Positions 1 through 8,700 of a DNA stretch of 64,000 nt are shown here, piece after piece. Position 1 is the first letter of the stretch, and every line of letters begins with the position of its first letter. The notes below the pieces were generated by a model. The model was not told where the DNA came from. It saw only the letters and a list, made by a program, of their open reading frames with translations, and did not search any database. The stretch comes from an uncultured Anaerovibrio sp. (GTDB lineage Bacteria; Bacillota; Negativicutes; Selenomonadales; Selenomonadaceae): positions 1 through 64,000 of the forward strand of contig CAKPYV010000007.1 of assembly GCA_934203205.1 (NCBI GenBank), given 5' to 3'. The translations under genes and the position numbers were made by a program.

Positions 1-306
1 GATGATTCGACAACAGCCGGAGGGGCATGACACTTTTGCGTCGGGAGACTCTTGCTTTTGCGTAGCAAAAGTGGCCCCGGTGGCACTTTCTATCATTACG
101 GCCTCTGTGAATTGGCTCAGCGACAAGCGGTATTTGTGCGTAAGGATAAACCCTCAGATAGGGCCATTAAGTCGGACAGAGCAAAAGTCGTTATGACCGC
201 AGGCTGTATTTCGAAAATTTTTGACAACCCGAATTATATTTACAACTCTAGATAGAGGTGACTCGATAAATCAGAAATTAGCAAATAAACGTTGAGTTAT
301 AATCTA
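1..306. other. Left-edge region, no gene assigned
   Basis: No convincing gene is visible. In forward frame 1 a short end (DDSTTAGGA then stop at 28-30) could be the C-terminus of a gene beginning outside the window. After that stop the same frame stays open to a TAG near 255 without a good start or ribosome-binding site. A small perfect hairpin (CTTTTGC-GTA-GCAAAAG, about 53-69) is present. The stretch may be a decayed gene; I cannot name it. Confidence 0.3.
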
Positions 307-335
307 TTGATTGTATGTTTGGAAAATGATATAAT
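307..335 (+). promoter_or_regulatory. Sigma-A-type promoter of the first Rpn gene
   Basis: TTGATT (307-312) and TATAAT (330-335) are separated by 17 bp, about 25 bp before the start codon of the nuclease-like gene. The second Rpn gene, at 31.2 kb, has the same -35 hexamer and spacing. Confidence 0.7.
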
Positions 336-358
336 TACTATGAAAAAAGCATAAGGAA

Positions 359-1372
359 GTGGTGAATTTTGTTGATACTCCTACGGTACTTGCCTTGGAT
401 ATTGAAGCAGAAAATCTTCGTATTCAATATGACAAGAGCATTAAAAAAGTTCTGGCGAATAAGCCCATATTGGCACGGATTCTCAAATTCACAGTTCGTG
501 AGCTGTATACACTATCAATAGAGCAAATAGAGAGTTGTATTGATGGCAACAGTGTTATGATTGGTCAGACTTTTGTAGAGCCTGGGTTGAGTAATCCAAA
601 GATTATAAATGACCAGTTGGAGGATGATATTTTTGGTGAAGGACGTATTGTATATGATTTGCGTTTTGTGGTAAATCTGCCTAATGGTGAAATGACCAAG
701 ATTATTATCAATATAGAAGCGCAGCGGAAAAGTAATCCCGGTTATAGTATTGTCAATCGAGGGATATTCTATATTGCTAGATTGCTATCTGCACAACTAA
801 ACACAGAATTTACCAACAATGGTTCAAGTTCTACCCAATATTATGATATGAAAAAGGTCTATAGCATCTGGATATGTATGGACTGTCCAGCAGATAAAAA
901 GGATTCTATTGTATCATATTCCCTAAAACCAGAAATTCTATATCAAGGGAATAATAATCTTAATATAGATTATACCTATGATTATGCAACTGTGGTTATT
1001 GTTCATCTAAGTGGGAATCCGGAATGTAGCCGGAATCAGCTGATTGCTATGCTGGATACATTGTTGAGCAAAATAGACATAAAAGCCAAGAAACAAAAAT
1101 TACAGGAAGAATTTCAACTTCCTATGACTATGGAAATGGATCTGGAGGTGAACGATATGTGTAATTTGGGTTTAGGTCTTTGGGAAAAGGCTATGATTGA
1201 GGGGCAAATCGTTGGTGAACAAAAAGGCAGACTTGAAGGTAGACTAGAAGCTAAAATTGAGAGTCTGAGAGATATGATTTTAGATGGGTTTACTACCATA
1301 GACAAGTTGCGTGCTACAGGTCGCTATACTGCAGAGGAATTGGATTTTGTTGCCAAAAGTCTTAAGCAATAA
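359..1372 (+). CDS. Rpn family PD-(D/E)XK nuclease / transposase-like protein
   Basis: A 337-residue protein of the Rpn (recombination-promoting nuclease, formerly transposase_31) type. The predicted PD-(D/E)XK core is visible as D100 followed by E120-x-Q122 after a hydrophobic strand, a 20-residue spacing that the second copy at 31.2 kb shares. The C-terminus has the family's Gly/Glu-rich repeat (EGQ..GEQKGRLEGRLEAK) and ends in a short helical region. The start is one of two consecutive GTG codons (359 or 362) right after AAGGA. Family members promote RecA-independent DNA transfer in E. coli; function here is inferred. It is a single gene with its own promoter, just upstream of a tRNA cluster. 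Confidence 0.8.
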   Translation: MVNFVDTPTVLALDIEAENLRIQYDKSIKKVLANKPILARILKFTVRELYTLSIEQIESCIDGNSVMIGQTFVEPGLSNPKIINDQLEDDIFGEGRIVYDLRFVVNLPNGEMTKIIINIEAQRKSNPGYSIVNRGIFYIARLLSAQLNTEFTNNGSSSTQYYDMKKVYSIWICMDCPADKKDSIVSYSLKPEILYQGNNNLNIDYTYDYATVVIVHLSGNPECSRNQLIAMLDTLLSKIDIKAKKQKLQEEFQLPMTMEMDLEVNDMCNLGLGLWEKAMIEGQIVGEQKGRLEGRLEAKIESLRDMILDGFTTIDKLRATGRYTAEELDFVAKSLKQ

Positions 1373-1561
1373 AATATAGCGAGATGCCCGATATTCTTCT
1401 AGTAGAATAAGGAGCATCATGTGTGGTCAACTTTTGATGGATACGCTAAGGAGTTATTGAGATTAAAGATTGACTCTGATATTATTTATGAGAAAAAGTA
1501 AGAAGAATATATTACTAATGTGATTACAGAGAAAAATAATTAATAATTTTTCAAAAAGTGC
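1373..1561. other. Intergenic spacer with possible decayed coding remnant
   Basis: There is no intact gene. A 26-codon open stretch ending near 1500 (reading ...STFDGYAKELLRL...) has no start or ribosome-binding site and could be the tail of a decayed protein. Nothing else is recognised here. Confidence 0.25.
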
Positions 1562-1590
1562 TTGACTCTTTGATGATAAACTGCTATAGT
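1562..1590 (+). promoter_or_regulatory. Promoter of the tRNA cluster
   Basis: TTGACT (1562-1567), a 17-bp spacer and TATAGT (1585-1590) lie about 45 bp upstream of the first tRNA. The four tRNAs have no internal terminator and probably form one transcript. Confidence 0.75.
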
Positions 1591-1636
1591 ATATATCTGT
1601 CAGCGGGTTACATACTGTATAGCTGACAGATGATGT

Positions 1637-1721
1637 GGGTAGGTGCCCGAGTGGTTAAAGGGAACGGACTGTAAATCCGTCGCCGTAGGCTACGATGGTT
1701 CGAATCCATCCCTGCCCACCA
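1637..1721 (+). tRNA. tRNA-Tyr (anticodon GTA)
   Basis: A class II tRNA with a long variable arm. The acceptor stem GGGTAGG pairs with CCTGCCC, the anticodon loop reads CTGTAAA, the T-loop is TTCGAAT and the CCA end is encoded. Confidence 0.95.
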
Positions 1722-1729
1722 TTTATCAT

Positions 1730-1805
<76 letters not shown>

Positions 1806-1817
1806 ATTTGTTATTAT

Positions 1818-1893
<76 letters not shown>

Positions 1894-1899
1894 TTATAT

Positions 1900-1976
1900 G
1901 GCTGCGTAGCTCAGTTGGCTAGAGCATTCGGTTCATACCCGGAGTGTCAGGAGTTCAAATCTCTTCGCAGCCACCA
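1900..1976 (+). tRNA. tRNA-Met (anticodon CAT, elongator)
   Basis: A 77-nt cloverleaf whose acceptor GGCTGCG pairs with CGCAGCC and whose anticodon loop is TTCATAC. The fully paired first position distinguishes it from the initiator two genes upstream. A tRNA-Ile2 with a lysidine-modified CAT anticodon cannot be excluded by eye, but elongator Met is more likely. CCA is encoded. Confidence 0.88.
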
Positions 1977-1988
1977 ACTATGTGATTT

Positions 1989-2013
1989 AACCCCTTGCTT
2001 GTGAGGGGTTTTA
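1989..2013 (+). terminator. Terminator of the tRNA cluster
   Basis: AACCCCT pairs with AGGGGTT around a TGCTTGTG loop and is followed by TTTATT. Confidence 0.8.
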
Positions 2014-2064
2014 TTATGCCGATAAATAAAATGTCAGGATTGTCAGTATTTCCTTATGAAGTTA

Positions 2065-2093
2065 TTGACATGCGTAGGTATTTGTGATAAATT
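2065..2093 (+). promoter_or_regulatory. Promoter for rpmG-secE-nusG-rplK-rplA
   Basis: A consensus TTGACA (2065-2070) is followed after 17 bp by TAAATT (2088-2093), or after 15 bp by GATAAA. The start codon of rpmG lies about 55 bp further on. Confidence 0.6.
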
Positions 2094-2147
2094 ATATCAG
2101 TGACATTTTGTGGTGTCTCAATAATCTAATCAGAAGGAGTGCATAAA

Positions 2148-2297
2148 ATGCGCAATGCAGTTACGTTGGCCTGCACTGAGTGCAAGAGCCGCAACTATCA
2201 GACCAACAAGAACAAGAAGAACGATCCTGATAGAATCGAATTCAACAAGTATTGTAAGTTCTGCAAGAAGCACACTCTGCATAAGGAGACTAAGTAA
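2148..2297 (+). CDS. rpmG: 50S ribosomal protein L33
   Basis: A 49-residue protein starting MRNAVTLACTECKSRNY, matching bacterial L33 of the large subunit. It carries two CxxC zinc-ribbon pairs (CTEC and CKFC), so it is the zinc-binding form. AGAAGGAG lies about 8 bases before the ATG. It sits at the usual place ahead of secE-nusG, and only about 50 bases separate it from secE, so co-transcription is likely. Length is normal for the family. Confidence 0.95.
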   Translation: MRNAVTLACTECKSRNYQTNKNKKNDPDRIEFNKYCKFCKKHTLHKETK

Positions 2298-2345
2298 TTA
2301 GTCCGCAGTTGTTGGGTTTTGCAGTATAAGACAGGATGTGAAGCA

Positions 2346-2570
2346 ATGGCGGAGACAAAGACGTCAGGTGCTCAGCCGAAGTCTTCAGGCTTTAACCCTG
2401 TGCAGTTTTTGCGTGAAGTCTCTGCTGAGATGAAGAAGGTGTCCTGGTCTACCAGACGTGAGCTGGCAAAGTACACTGTAGTGGTTAGCATTACCGTGTT
2501 TATCGTTTGCGCGCTTATCTGGATTTGTGATAGCTTCTTCGCAAGATTGTTTAATCTCATTGTACGTTAA
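2346..2570 (+). CDS. secE: Preprotein translocase subunit SecE
   Basis: A 74-residue protein from the chosen ATG. An upstream in-frame TTG at 2319 would add nine residues, but AGGA stands about 10 bases before the ATG. It has the short bacterial SecE layout: a Ser/Gly-rich N-terminus, the amphipathic helix with the conserved FLREVSAEMKKVSWSTR segment, and one C-terminal membrane helix (roughly residues 43-66). SecE clamps SecY, encoded at 48.9 kb, in the membrane translocon. It lies between rpmG and nusG as in most bacteria. Confidence 0.95.
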   Translation: MAETKTSGAQPKSSGFNPVQFLREVSAEMKKVSWSTRRELAKYTVVVSITVFIVCALIWICDSFFARLFNLIVR

Positions 2571-2591
2571 AGACTGGAGGGTGCGTCTGGG

Positions 2592-3140
2592 ATGGGATCC
2601 GAGAAAGAATCAGCTAGACACTGGTATGTAGTCCATACCTATTCCGGTTACGAGAACAAGGTGCTGGAAAGTCTCAAACAGAAGGTTCAGTCCATGGGCC
2701 TGGAAAACGAGATCTTCGATGTAATCATTCCTGAAAAGGAAGAGGTTGAGAAGAAGGACGGCGTCGAGAAAGTAATCAAAAGGAAGATTTTCCCAGGTTA
2801 TGTCCTGGTGAATATGATTGTCAATGAAAAAACCTGGTATGATGTCCGCAATACGGATGGCGTTACTGGTTTTGTAGGTTCTGGCACCAAGCCGATTCCT
2901 TTGACTGAAGATGAGTATGAGAACATTCTGAGGGAAATGGGCGTAGAAAAGACCAAGGTTGTACATGATATTGATGTAGAAGTTGGGGAGACAGTAAAGA
3001 TCTGCTCCGGCCCATTTGAAAATTTTGCAGCAAAAGTTATATCTGTTGACGACGAGAAGGGCAAGATTAAAGCTCTTGTTGATATGTTCGGCAGAGAAAC
3101 TAATGTTGAACTTGACTTCGATCAAGTTGAAAAGAATTAA
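2592..3140 (+). CDS. nusG: Transcription termination/antitermination protein NusG
   Basis: A 182-residue protein with the NGN domain first (HWYVVHTYSGYENKVLESL near residues 10-28, IFPGYVLV around 70) and a C-terminal KOW domain (GETVKICSGPFENFAAKV). NusG binds RNA polymerase through the NGN domain and modulates pausing, Rho termination and coupling to the ribosome. Length is typical. The ATG follows a GGAGGGTG ribosome-binding site. It lies 21 bases behind secE and just ahead of rplK, the standard arrangement. Confidence 0.97.
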   Translation: MGSEKESARHWYVVHTYSGYENKVLESLKQKVQSMGLENEIFDVIIPEKEEVEKKDGVEKVIKRKIFPGYVLVNMIVNEKTWYDVRNTDGVTGFVGSGTKPIPLTEDEYENILREMGVEKTKVVHDIDVEVGETVKICSGPFENFAAKVISVDDEKGKIKALVDMFGRETNVELDFDQVEKN

Positions 3141-3166
3141 TTTCCATTTAAGGAGGTGGATTCAAG

Positions 3167-3592
3167 ATGGCAAAGAAAGTCGCTAAAATGGTAAAGTTAC
3201 AGGTTCAGGCTGGTAAAGCTACTCCAGCTCCTCCAGTAGGTCCTGCACTTGGTCAGGCTGGTGTTAACATCATGGCCTTCGTTAAGGAGTTCAATGAGAG
3301 AACTGCTAAGCAGGCTGGTCTGATTATTCCAGTAGAGATTACTGTATTTGAGGATAGATCCTTTACCTTTATTACCAAGACTCCTCCAGCTGCTGTACTT
3401 CTGAAGAAGGCTGCAGGTATCGAGAAGGCTTCTGGTGAACCAAACAAGAATAAGGTTGCTACTCTGCCTCGTGCTAAGGCACAGGAGATTGCTGAGAGCA
3501 AGATGCAGGATCTGAACGCTGCAAGCGTTGAGGCTGCTACCCGTATGATTGAGGGTACTGCCCGCAGCATGGGTATCGTTATCACTGACTAA
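3167..3592 (+). CDS. rplK: 50S ribosomal protein L11
   Basis: A 141-residue L11, the full family length. It begins MAKKVAKMVKLQVQAGKATPAP, whose PAPPVGPALGQAGVNIM segment is the conserved N-terminal domain that contacts the GTPase-associated centre. The C-terminal rRNA-binding domain ends EGTARSMGIVITD. AAGGAGGTG precedes the ATG. It lies 26 bases after nusG and is followed by rplA in the usual order. Confidence 0.97.
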   Translation: MAKKVAKMVKLQVQAGKATPAPPVGPALGQAGVNIMAFVKEFNERTAKQAGLIIPVEITVFEDRSFTFITKTPPAAVLLKKAAGIEKASGEPNKNKVATLPRAKAQEIAESKMQDLNAASVEAATRMIEGTARSMGIVITD

Positions 3593-3657
3593 TAGTCAAT
3601 GAACGAAGCACCCGTGGGAGGAAAATCCGTTATTACCACGAAGGGAGAATTTTTTTC

Positions 3658-4341
3658 ATGGCAAAAGCAGGTAAGAAGTATCAGGACGCTGTAAAGCTTC
3701 TTGAGACTGGCAAGGTTTATACTGTTGAGGAGGCTATTGAGCTCGTAAAGAAGACTGCAACTGCAAAGTTCGACGAGACCATTGAGCTTCATGTACGTCT
3801 GGGTGTAGATCCTAAGTACGCTGATCAGCAGGTTCGTGGCGCAATGGTGCTGCCACATGGCACTGGTAAGTCCAAGCGTGTATTGGTATTTGCCAAGGGT
3901 GCAAAGGTAGACGAGGCTGAGGCCGCTGGCGCAGACTTCGTTGGCTCCGATGAAATCGTAGCAAAGATTCAGGGCGGTTGGACCGATTTTGATGTAGCTG
4001 TTGCTACCCCTGATATGATGGGTACCGTAGGTCGTATTGGTAAGATCCTCGGTCCTCGTGGCTTGATGCCAAACCCTAAGTTGGGTACTGTTACTATGGA
4101 TCTGACTAAGGCTATCAGTGAAATTAAGGCTGGTAAGGTTGAGTACCGTACCGATAAGGCTGGTAATGTACATTGCCCTATCGGCAAGGCTTCTTTCGAT
4201 GCAGAGAAGCTGGTTGCTAACTTTAATGCACTGATGGATACTTTAATTAGAGTAAAACCGGCTGCTGCAAAAGGTCAGTATATTCGCTCTGTAACTGTCA
4301 GCGCTACTATGGGCCCTGGCGTTCCAGTAGTTCACGCATAA
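3658..4341 (+). CDS. rplA: 50S ribosomal protein L1
   Basis: A 227-residue L1, the normal length, which binds 23S rRNA at the L1 stalk and often represses its own operon's translation. Conserved segments seen include FDETIELHVRLGVDPKYADQ, RGAMVLPHGTGK and GPRGLMPNPKLGTV. AAGGGAG precedes the ATG. The next promoter begins four bases after the stop codon, so rplJ-rplL downstream can be transcribed separately. No autoregulatory L1 site was recognised upstream of rplK. Confidence 0.97.
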   Translation: MAKAGKKYQDAVKLLETGKVYTVEEAIELVKKTATAKFDETIELHVRLGVDPKYADQQVRGAMVLPHGTGKSKRVLVFAKGAKVDEAEAAGADFVGSDEIVAKIQGGWTDFDVAVATPDMMGTVGRIGKILGPRGLMPNPKLGTVTMDLTKAISEIKAGKVEYRTDKAGNVHCPIGKASFDAEKLVANFNALMDTLIRVKPAAAKGQYIRSVTVSATMGPGVPVVHA

Positions 4342-4344
4342 TAT

Positions 4345-4373
4345 TTGACATTTTGCGGGCTGTATAATAAAAT
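4345..4373 (+). promoter_or_regulatory. Promoter of rplJ-rplL
   Basis: TTGACA (4345-4350), a 17-bp spacer and TAAAAT (4368-4373) start almost directly after the rplA stop. An overlapping TATAAT at 4363 would leave only 12 bp to the -35 box and is less likely to be used. Confidence 0.7.
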
Positions 4374-4374
4374 A

Positions 4375-4500
4375 GTCTATGGCTGTAGACAGCAGGTAGG
4401 ATTTTAGATTACTGAAATCCATAAAGGAAACGCCTGCCGAGGCCGGATGGTTAAGCATGAAACACTGCGGCCTCCGGTAAATCAGCCGGAGGCCGTTTTT
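4375..4500 (+). promoter_or_regulatory. L10 ribosomal protein leader with terminal hairpin
   Basis: The leader between rplA and rplJ resembles the Firmicute L10 leader, the mRNA site bound by the L10(L12) complex. It has the GGCTGTAGACAGCAGGT-like 5' part, an AAACGCCTGCCGAGG segment, and then a strong GGCCTCCGG / CCGGAGGCC hairpin (4469-4494) followed by GTTTTT, a regulated attenuator. The family call rests on position and these motifs; a covariance-model match would settle it. Confidence 0.75.
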
Positions 4501-4529
4501 GCTCTTAAAATTTGAGAGGAGGTGTATTC

Positions 4530-5078
4530 ATGGCTGTTACTGAAAAGAAAAAAGCAATTGTTGCTGAATTAAAGGACAAACTCACTAGCGCAAAGGGTGC
4601 CGTATTGGTTTCCTACAAGGGCTTGACTGTTGCTCAGGATACTGAGCTGCGTTCCGAGCTGCGTAAGGCTGGTGTAAATTACCATGTAGTTAAGAACACA
4701 ATGACTCGTATTGCTGCTACTGAGGCTGGTATGGAGGACTTGGTATCTCATTTGGAGGGTACCACTGCTCTGGCTGTATCTGCAGAGGATGCAGTTGCAC
4801 CTGCAAAGGTTATTAGCGAGTTCATGAAGAAGAACAACCTGGAGGATCAGGGTATCCTGACCATCAAGGCTGGTATTGTAGAGGGTCAGGTTGTAACCGC
4901 TGACGAGGTTAAGGCTATCGCTTCTCTGCCATCCCGCGAGGTTCTTCTGGGCAAGCTGCTGGGCAGCATTCAGGCTCCACTGTCCAACACCGTTGGCGTT
5001 ATGGGTTCTATGCTCCGCAGTATCGTTACTGTGCTTGATGCAGTTCGTAAGCAGAAGGAGGAGCAGGCATCTGCATAA
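4530..5078 (+). CDS. rplJ: 50S ribosomal protein L10
   Basis: A 182-residue L10. The ATG at 4530 is chosen because GAGAGGAGGTG stands 6-8 bases before it; an in-frame TTG at 4512 falls within that ribosome-binding site. Conserved pieces are the N-terminal AVTEKKKAIVAELKDKL, the rRNA-binding SYKGLTVAQDTELR...YHVVKNTM, and a C-terminal helix that carries L7/L12 dimers. It assembles with rplL into the ribosomal stalk. An L10 leader upstream suggests autogenous control by the L10-L12 complex. Confidence 0.96.
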   Translation: MAVTEKKKAIVAELKDKLTSAKGAVLVSYKGLTVAQDTELRSELRKAGVNYHVVKNTMTRIAATEAGMEDLVSHLEGTTALAVSAEDAVAPAKVISEFMKKNNLEDQGILTIKAGIVEGQVVTADEVKAIASLPSREVLLGKLLGSIQAPLSNTVGVMGSMLRSIVTVLDAVRKQKEEQASA

Positions 5079-5151
5079 TTGGCAGATAGCTGCTTTGGCT
5101 GCTTAATATATTTTTTGAAAATTAATTAATGATTATACGGAGGATTTTAAA

Positions 5152-5520
5152 ATGACTAACGAAGAGATTTTAGAGGCAATTGGTAACCTGACTGTTCTGG
5201 AGCTGTCCGAGCTCGTAAAGGCTGCTGAGGAGAAGTTCGGCGTATCCGCTGCTGCTCCTGTAGCTGTAGCTGCAGCTGCTCCTGCTGCTGGCGGCGCTGC
5301 TGCTGAGAAGTCCGAGTTCGATGTAGTTCTGAAGGACGCTGGCGCAAGCAAGATCAACGTAATCAAGGCTGTTCGTGAGGCTACTGGTCTCGGCCTGAAG
5401 GAAGCTAAGGCTCTGGTTGATGGCGCTCCTGCTCCTGTAAAGGAAGGCGTATCCAAGGCTGATGCTGAGGATCTGAAGGGCAAGCTCGAGGCTGCTGGTG
5501 CAGTTGTAGAGTTGAAGTAA
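5152..5520 (+). CDS. rplL: 50S ribosomal protein L7/L12
   Basis: A 122-residue stalk protein with the standard build: an N-terminal dimerisation domain (MTNEEILEAIGNLTVLELSEL), an Ala/Pro hinge around residues 37-52, and a globular C-terminal domain (EFDVVLKDAGASKINVIKAVRE...GLKEAKALVDGAP) that recruits translation GTPases. GGAGGATT precedes the ATG. It is the second gene of the rplJ-rplL unit and is followed by two hairpins before the rpoB promoter. Codon use is strongly biased, as expected for a very highly expressed gene. Confidence 0.97.
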   Translation: MTNEEILEAIGNLTVLELSELVKAAEEKFGVSAAAPVAVAAAAPAAGGAAAEKSEFDVVLKDAGASKINVIKAVREATGLGLKEAKALVDGAPAPVKEGVSKADAEDLKGKLEAAGAVVELK

Positions 5521-5536
5521 TTTTTGCTTCAAGCCT

Positions 5537-5588
5537 AAAATTTCAACTGAAATTTTCAAGACCGTTTCGCAAGGGACGGTCTTTTTTC
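5537..5588 (+). terminator. Double hairpin terminator after rplL
   Basis: Two hairpins stand in a row. AAAATTTCA-AC-TGAAATTTT is perfect (5537-5556). AGACCGT pairs with ACGGTCT (5559-5582) and is followed by TTTTTT. The second is a standard intrinsic terminator; the first may be a processing or stability element. Confidence 0.8.
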
Positions 5589-5618
5589 TTGACAAGAAAT
5601 ATATTTACGATGTATAAT
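5589..5618 (+). promoter_or_regulatory. Promoter of rpoB-rpoC
   Basis: TTGACA (5589-5594) and a consensus TATAAT (5613-5618) are 18 bp apart. The -35 box overlaps the tail of the preceding terminator. It leaves a leader of about 175 bases ahead of rpoB in which I recognise no known regulatory RNA. Confidence 0.8.
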
Positions 5619-5799
5619 TAAATGCTACTAATAGAGAAATTAATTCGTGCATTTTCAAATGGAGTCATCAGAAGGGAGTAGTCCTTTTGGCAACGTGCCG
5701 TGTGGTTTTAGCCCATGAAGGGGTGTTGTGATTCCGTTCTATTTTCATGTACGGATTTTTGTTGTTTTCAGTATTTTTTGCTAAGGAGTGAAGTTTTTA

Positions 5800-8700
5800 A
5801 TGTTTCATCCTGTGCCCGTGGGCAAACGAACCAGGTATAGCTATGCAAAGATTAAAGAAGTCATGGAGATGCCACATTTGCTGGACATTCAGAGAAAGTC
5901 CTATGAGTGGTTTATCGGTGACTGGGAAAATAACACCAAGGGCGAGGGCCTTATGGAGATTTTCCAGGATATTTCTCCAATTTCAGATTTTCAGGGCAAG
6001 GTAAGCCTCTCCCTGTTGGACTATGAGCTGGGAGAGCCTAAGTATAGCCTTGATGAAAGCAAGGAAAGAGATGCTACCTATGCAGCTCCATTGCGTGTCA
6101 AGGTTCGCCTTTTGGACAGAACTACTGGTATCTTCCAGGATTCTGAGGTATTCATGGGGGATTTCCCTCTGATGACTGCTTCCGGTACCTTTATTATTAA
6201 TGGTGCAGAGCGTGTTATTGTCAGCCAGCTGGTACGTTCTCCAGGCGCTTATTATGGCGTTACTGTAGATCAGTCTGGTAAGTCCCTCTTCAACTCCACT
6301 GTAATTCCAAACCGTGGTGCTTGGATTGAACTGGAAACCGATGCTAATGATGTAATTTCCGTTCGTATCGACCGTACCCGTAAGCTGCCGGTAACTGTAT
6401 TCCTCCGTGCTTTGAACTATATCAATCAGCAGGAGAAGCTGCGTCTGGCTGAGCTGGCCGCTTCTGATGGTACTGTACCAACTATGCAGGGCCGCAATGA
6501 TGACCATCTCAATGTTGGTACTACCAATCTGGTATTTGGCAGCAATGAGGAGATTTTGGCTCTCTTCGATAATGATGATGCTATTAGATCCACTTTGGAG
6601 CGTGATAATACTGCTACTGGTGCTGACGCTTTGGAGGAGATTTATCGCCGTATTCGTCCTGGTGAGCCTTTCAACGTAGACAATGCCCATCAGATGCTCC
6701 GCAGCTTGTTCTTTGATGCTAAGCGTTATGATTTGGCAACTGTAGGCCGTTACAAGCTGACCAAGAAGCTGGGCTGGAAGCGCCGTATTCAGGGCCAGAT
6801 ACTGGCAGAGCCTCTGCTGGATAAAGAAACTGGTGAGATTCTGGTTCCTGCTGATACCCTGATTGATGCAGATATGCTGGAAAATATTACCACTGAGCAG
6901 GAGCAGGCAATCTTTGGTGAGGGCAATGCCATTGTTCTTCATGTTAAGAGAAACGATGAGGGTAGCTCTCTTCAGATGATTTGTTCCCCAACTTTGGAAT
7001 ATCGCCAGCGTACCATTGCTATTAACGATATTCTTGCTTCCATCAGCTATCTGCTGAATTTGATGCATGGTGTAGGCAAGACTGATGATATTGACCATTT
7101 GGGCAACCGTCGTGTTCGCTCTGTAGGCGAGCTGCTGCAGAACCAGTTCCGCATTGGTCTTTCCCGTATGGAGCGGGTAGTCAAGGAGCGCATGTCCATG
7201 CAGGAGGATGTAACCAATCCTTCTACCTTGATTAATATTCGTCCTGTTGTGGCAGCTATCAAGGAATTCTTTGGTTCCTCCCAGCTGTCCCAGTTCATGG
7301 ACCAGCACAACCCACTGGCTGAGCTGACTCATAAGCGTCGTCTGTCTGCCCTTGGTCCTGGCGGTTTGTCTCGTGAGCGTGCAGGCTTCGAGGTTCGAGA
7401 TGTACATAACTCCCATTACGGTCGTATGTGTCCTATTGAAACCCCAGAAGGTCCTAACATCGGTTTGATTGGTTCCTTGTCCAACTATGCAAGAATCAAC
7501 CGCTTTGGCTTTATGGAGACTCCTTATCGCCGTGTGGATAAGGAAAACAAGCGGGTTACTGATGATGTAAGATATTTGACTGCTGATGAAGAGGACAGTC
7601 TGATTATTGCTCAGGCCAACGAGCCTCTTGATGATCATGATTGGTTCGAGAATGAGCGTGTAGTTGCTCGTATTCACGAGGAGACCACTGAGGTTCGCCG
7701 TGAGAAGGTTGACTACATGGACGTATCACCAAAGCAGGTTGTATCCATTGCAACAGCTATGATTCCATTCCTGGAAAACGATGATGCTAACCGTGCGCTG
7801 ATGGGTGCAAACATGCAGCGTCAGGCTGTACCATTGCTCCGTACTCAGGCCCCTTTGGTTGGTACTGGTATGGAGTACAAGGCTGCCTGTGACTCCGGTG
7901 TTATGATTCTGGCTAAGCATGCTGGTGTGGTTGAAACTGTAACTGCTGATAATATTGTAGTACGTACTGCTGATGGCAAGCGTGATGAATACAAGCTGCA
8001 AAAGTTCCTTCGTTCCAACCAGGGTACCTGCATTAACCAGCTGCCTATCGTATTTAAGGGTGACGAGGTAGAGGCAAATCAGCCAATCGCTGATGGTCCT
8101 TCTACTGACCACGGCGAGCTGGCTTTGGGCTATAACATTATTGTAGCCTACATGCCTTGGGAAGGTTACAACTACGAGGATGCTATTCTCCTTAGTGAAA
8201 ACCTGATTAAGCGTGATATTTATACGTCCATTCATATCGAGGAATATGATTGCGAGGCTCGTGATACCAAGCTGGGCCCAGAGGAAATTACCCGTGATAT
8301 TCCAAATGTTTCTGACGAAAGCCTGAAGGATTTGGATGAATATGGTATTATCCGCAAGGGTGCCGATGTACGCACCGGTGATATTCTGGTAGGTAAGGTT
8401 ACACCAAAGGGTGAAACTGAGCTGTCTGCTGAGGAGCGCCTCCTGCGGGCTATCTTTGGTGAGAAGGCTCGTGAGGTTCGTGATACCTCTCTGAAGGTTC
8501 CTCATGGCGAGGCTGGTAAGGTTGTAGATGTTAAGATTTACAGCCGTGATAATAATGATGAGCTGAACCCTGGCGTAAACCAGATGATTCGTGTCTATAT
8601 TGCCCAGAAGCGTAAGATTTCTGTTGGTGATAAGATGTCCGGTCGTCATGGTAACAAGGGTGTAGTTTCCCGCATTATGCGTGAAGAGGATATGCCGTTC

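Noticed and set aside
2..255. Two short frames at the left edge
   Set aside because: They lack starts with ribosome-binding sites and overlap each other; at best they are relics.
2610..3125. Long antisense open frames across nusG and the other ribosomal and RNA polymerase genes (also 5983-7677, 7726-9108, 11125-13398)
   Set aside because: They mirror the codon bias of strongly expressed genes on the other strand, have no ribosome-binding sites and give no plausible protein.
4363..4368. TATAAT as the -10 of the rplJ promoter
   Set aside because: Only 12 bp separate it from TTGACA; TAAAAT at 17 bp fits better.
7261..7380. Possible rifampicin-resistance changes in RpoB
   Set aside because: The residues at the classic resistance positions read as wild type.
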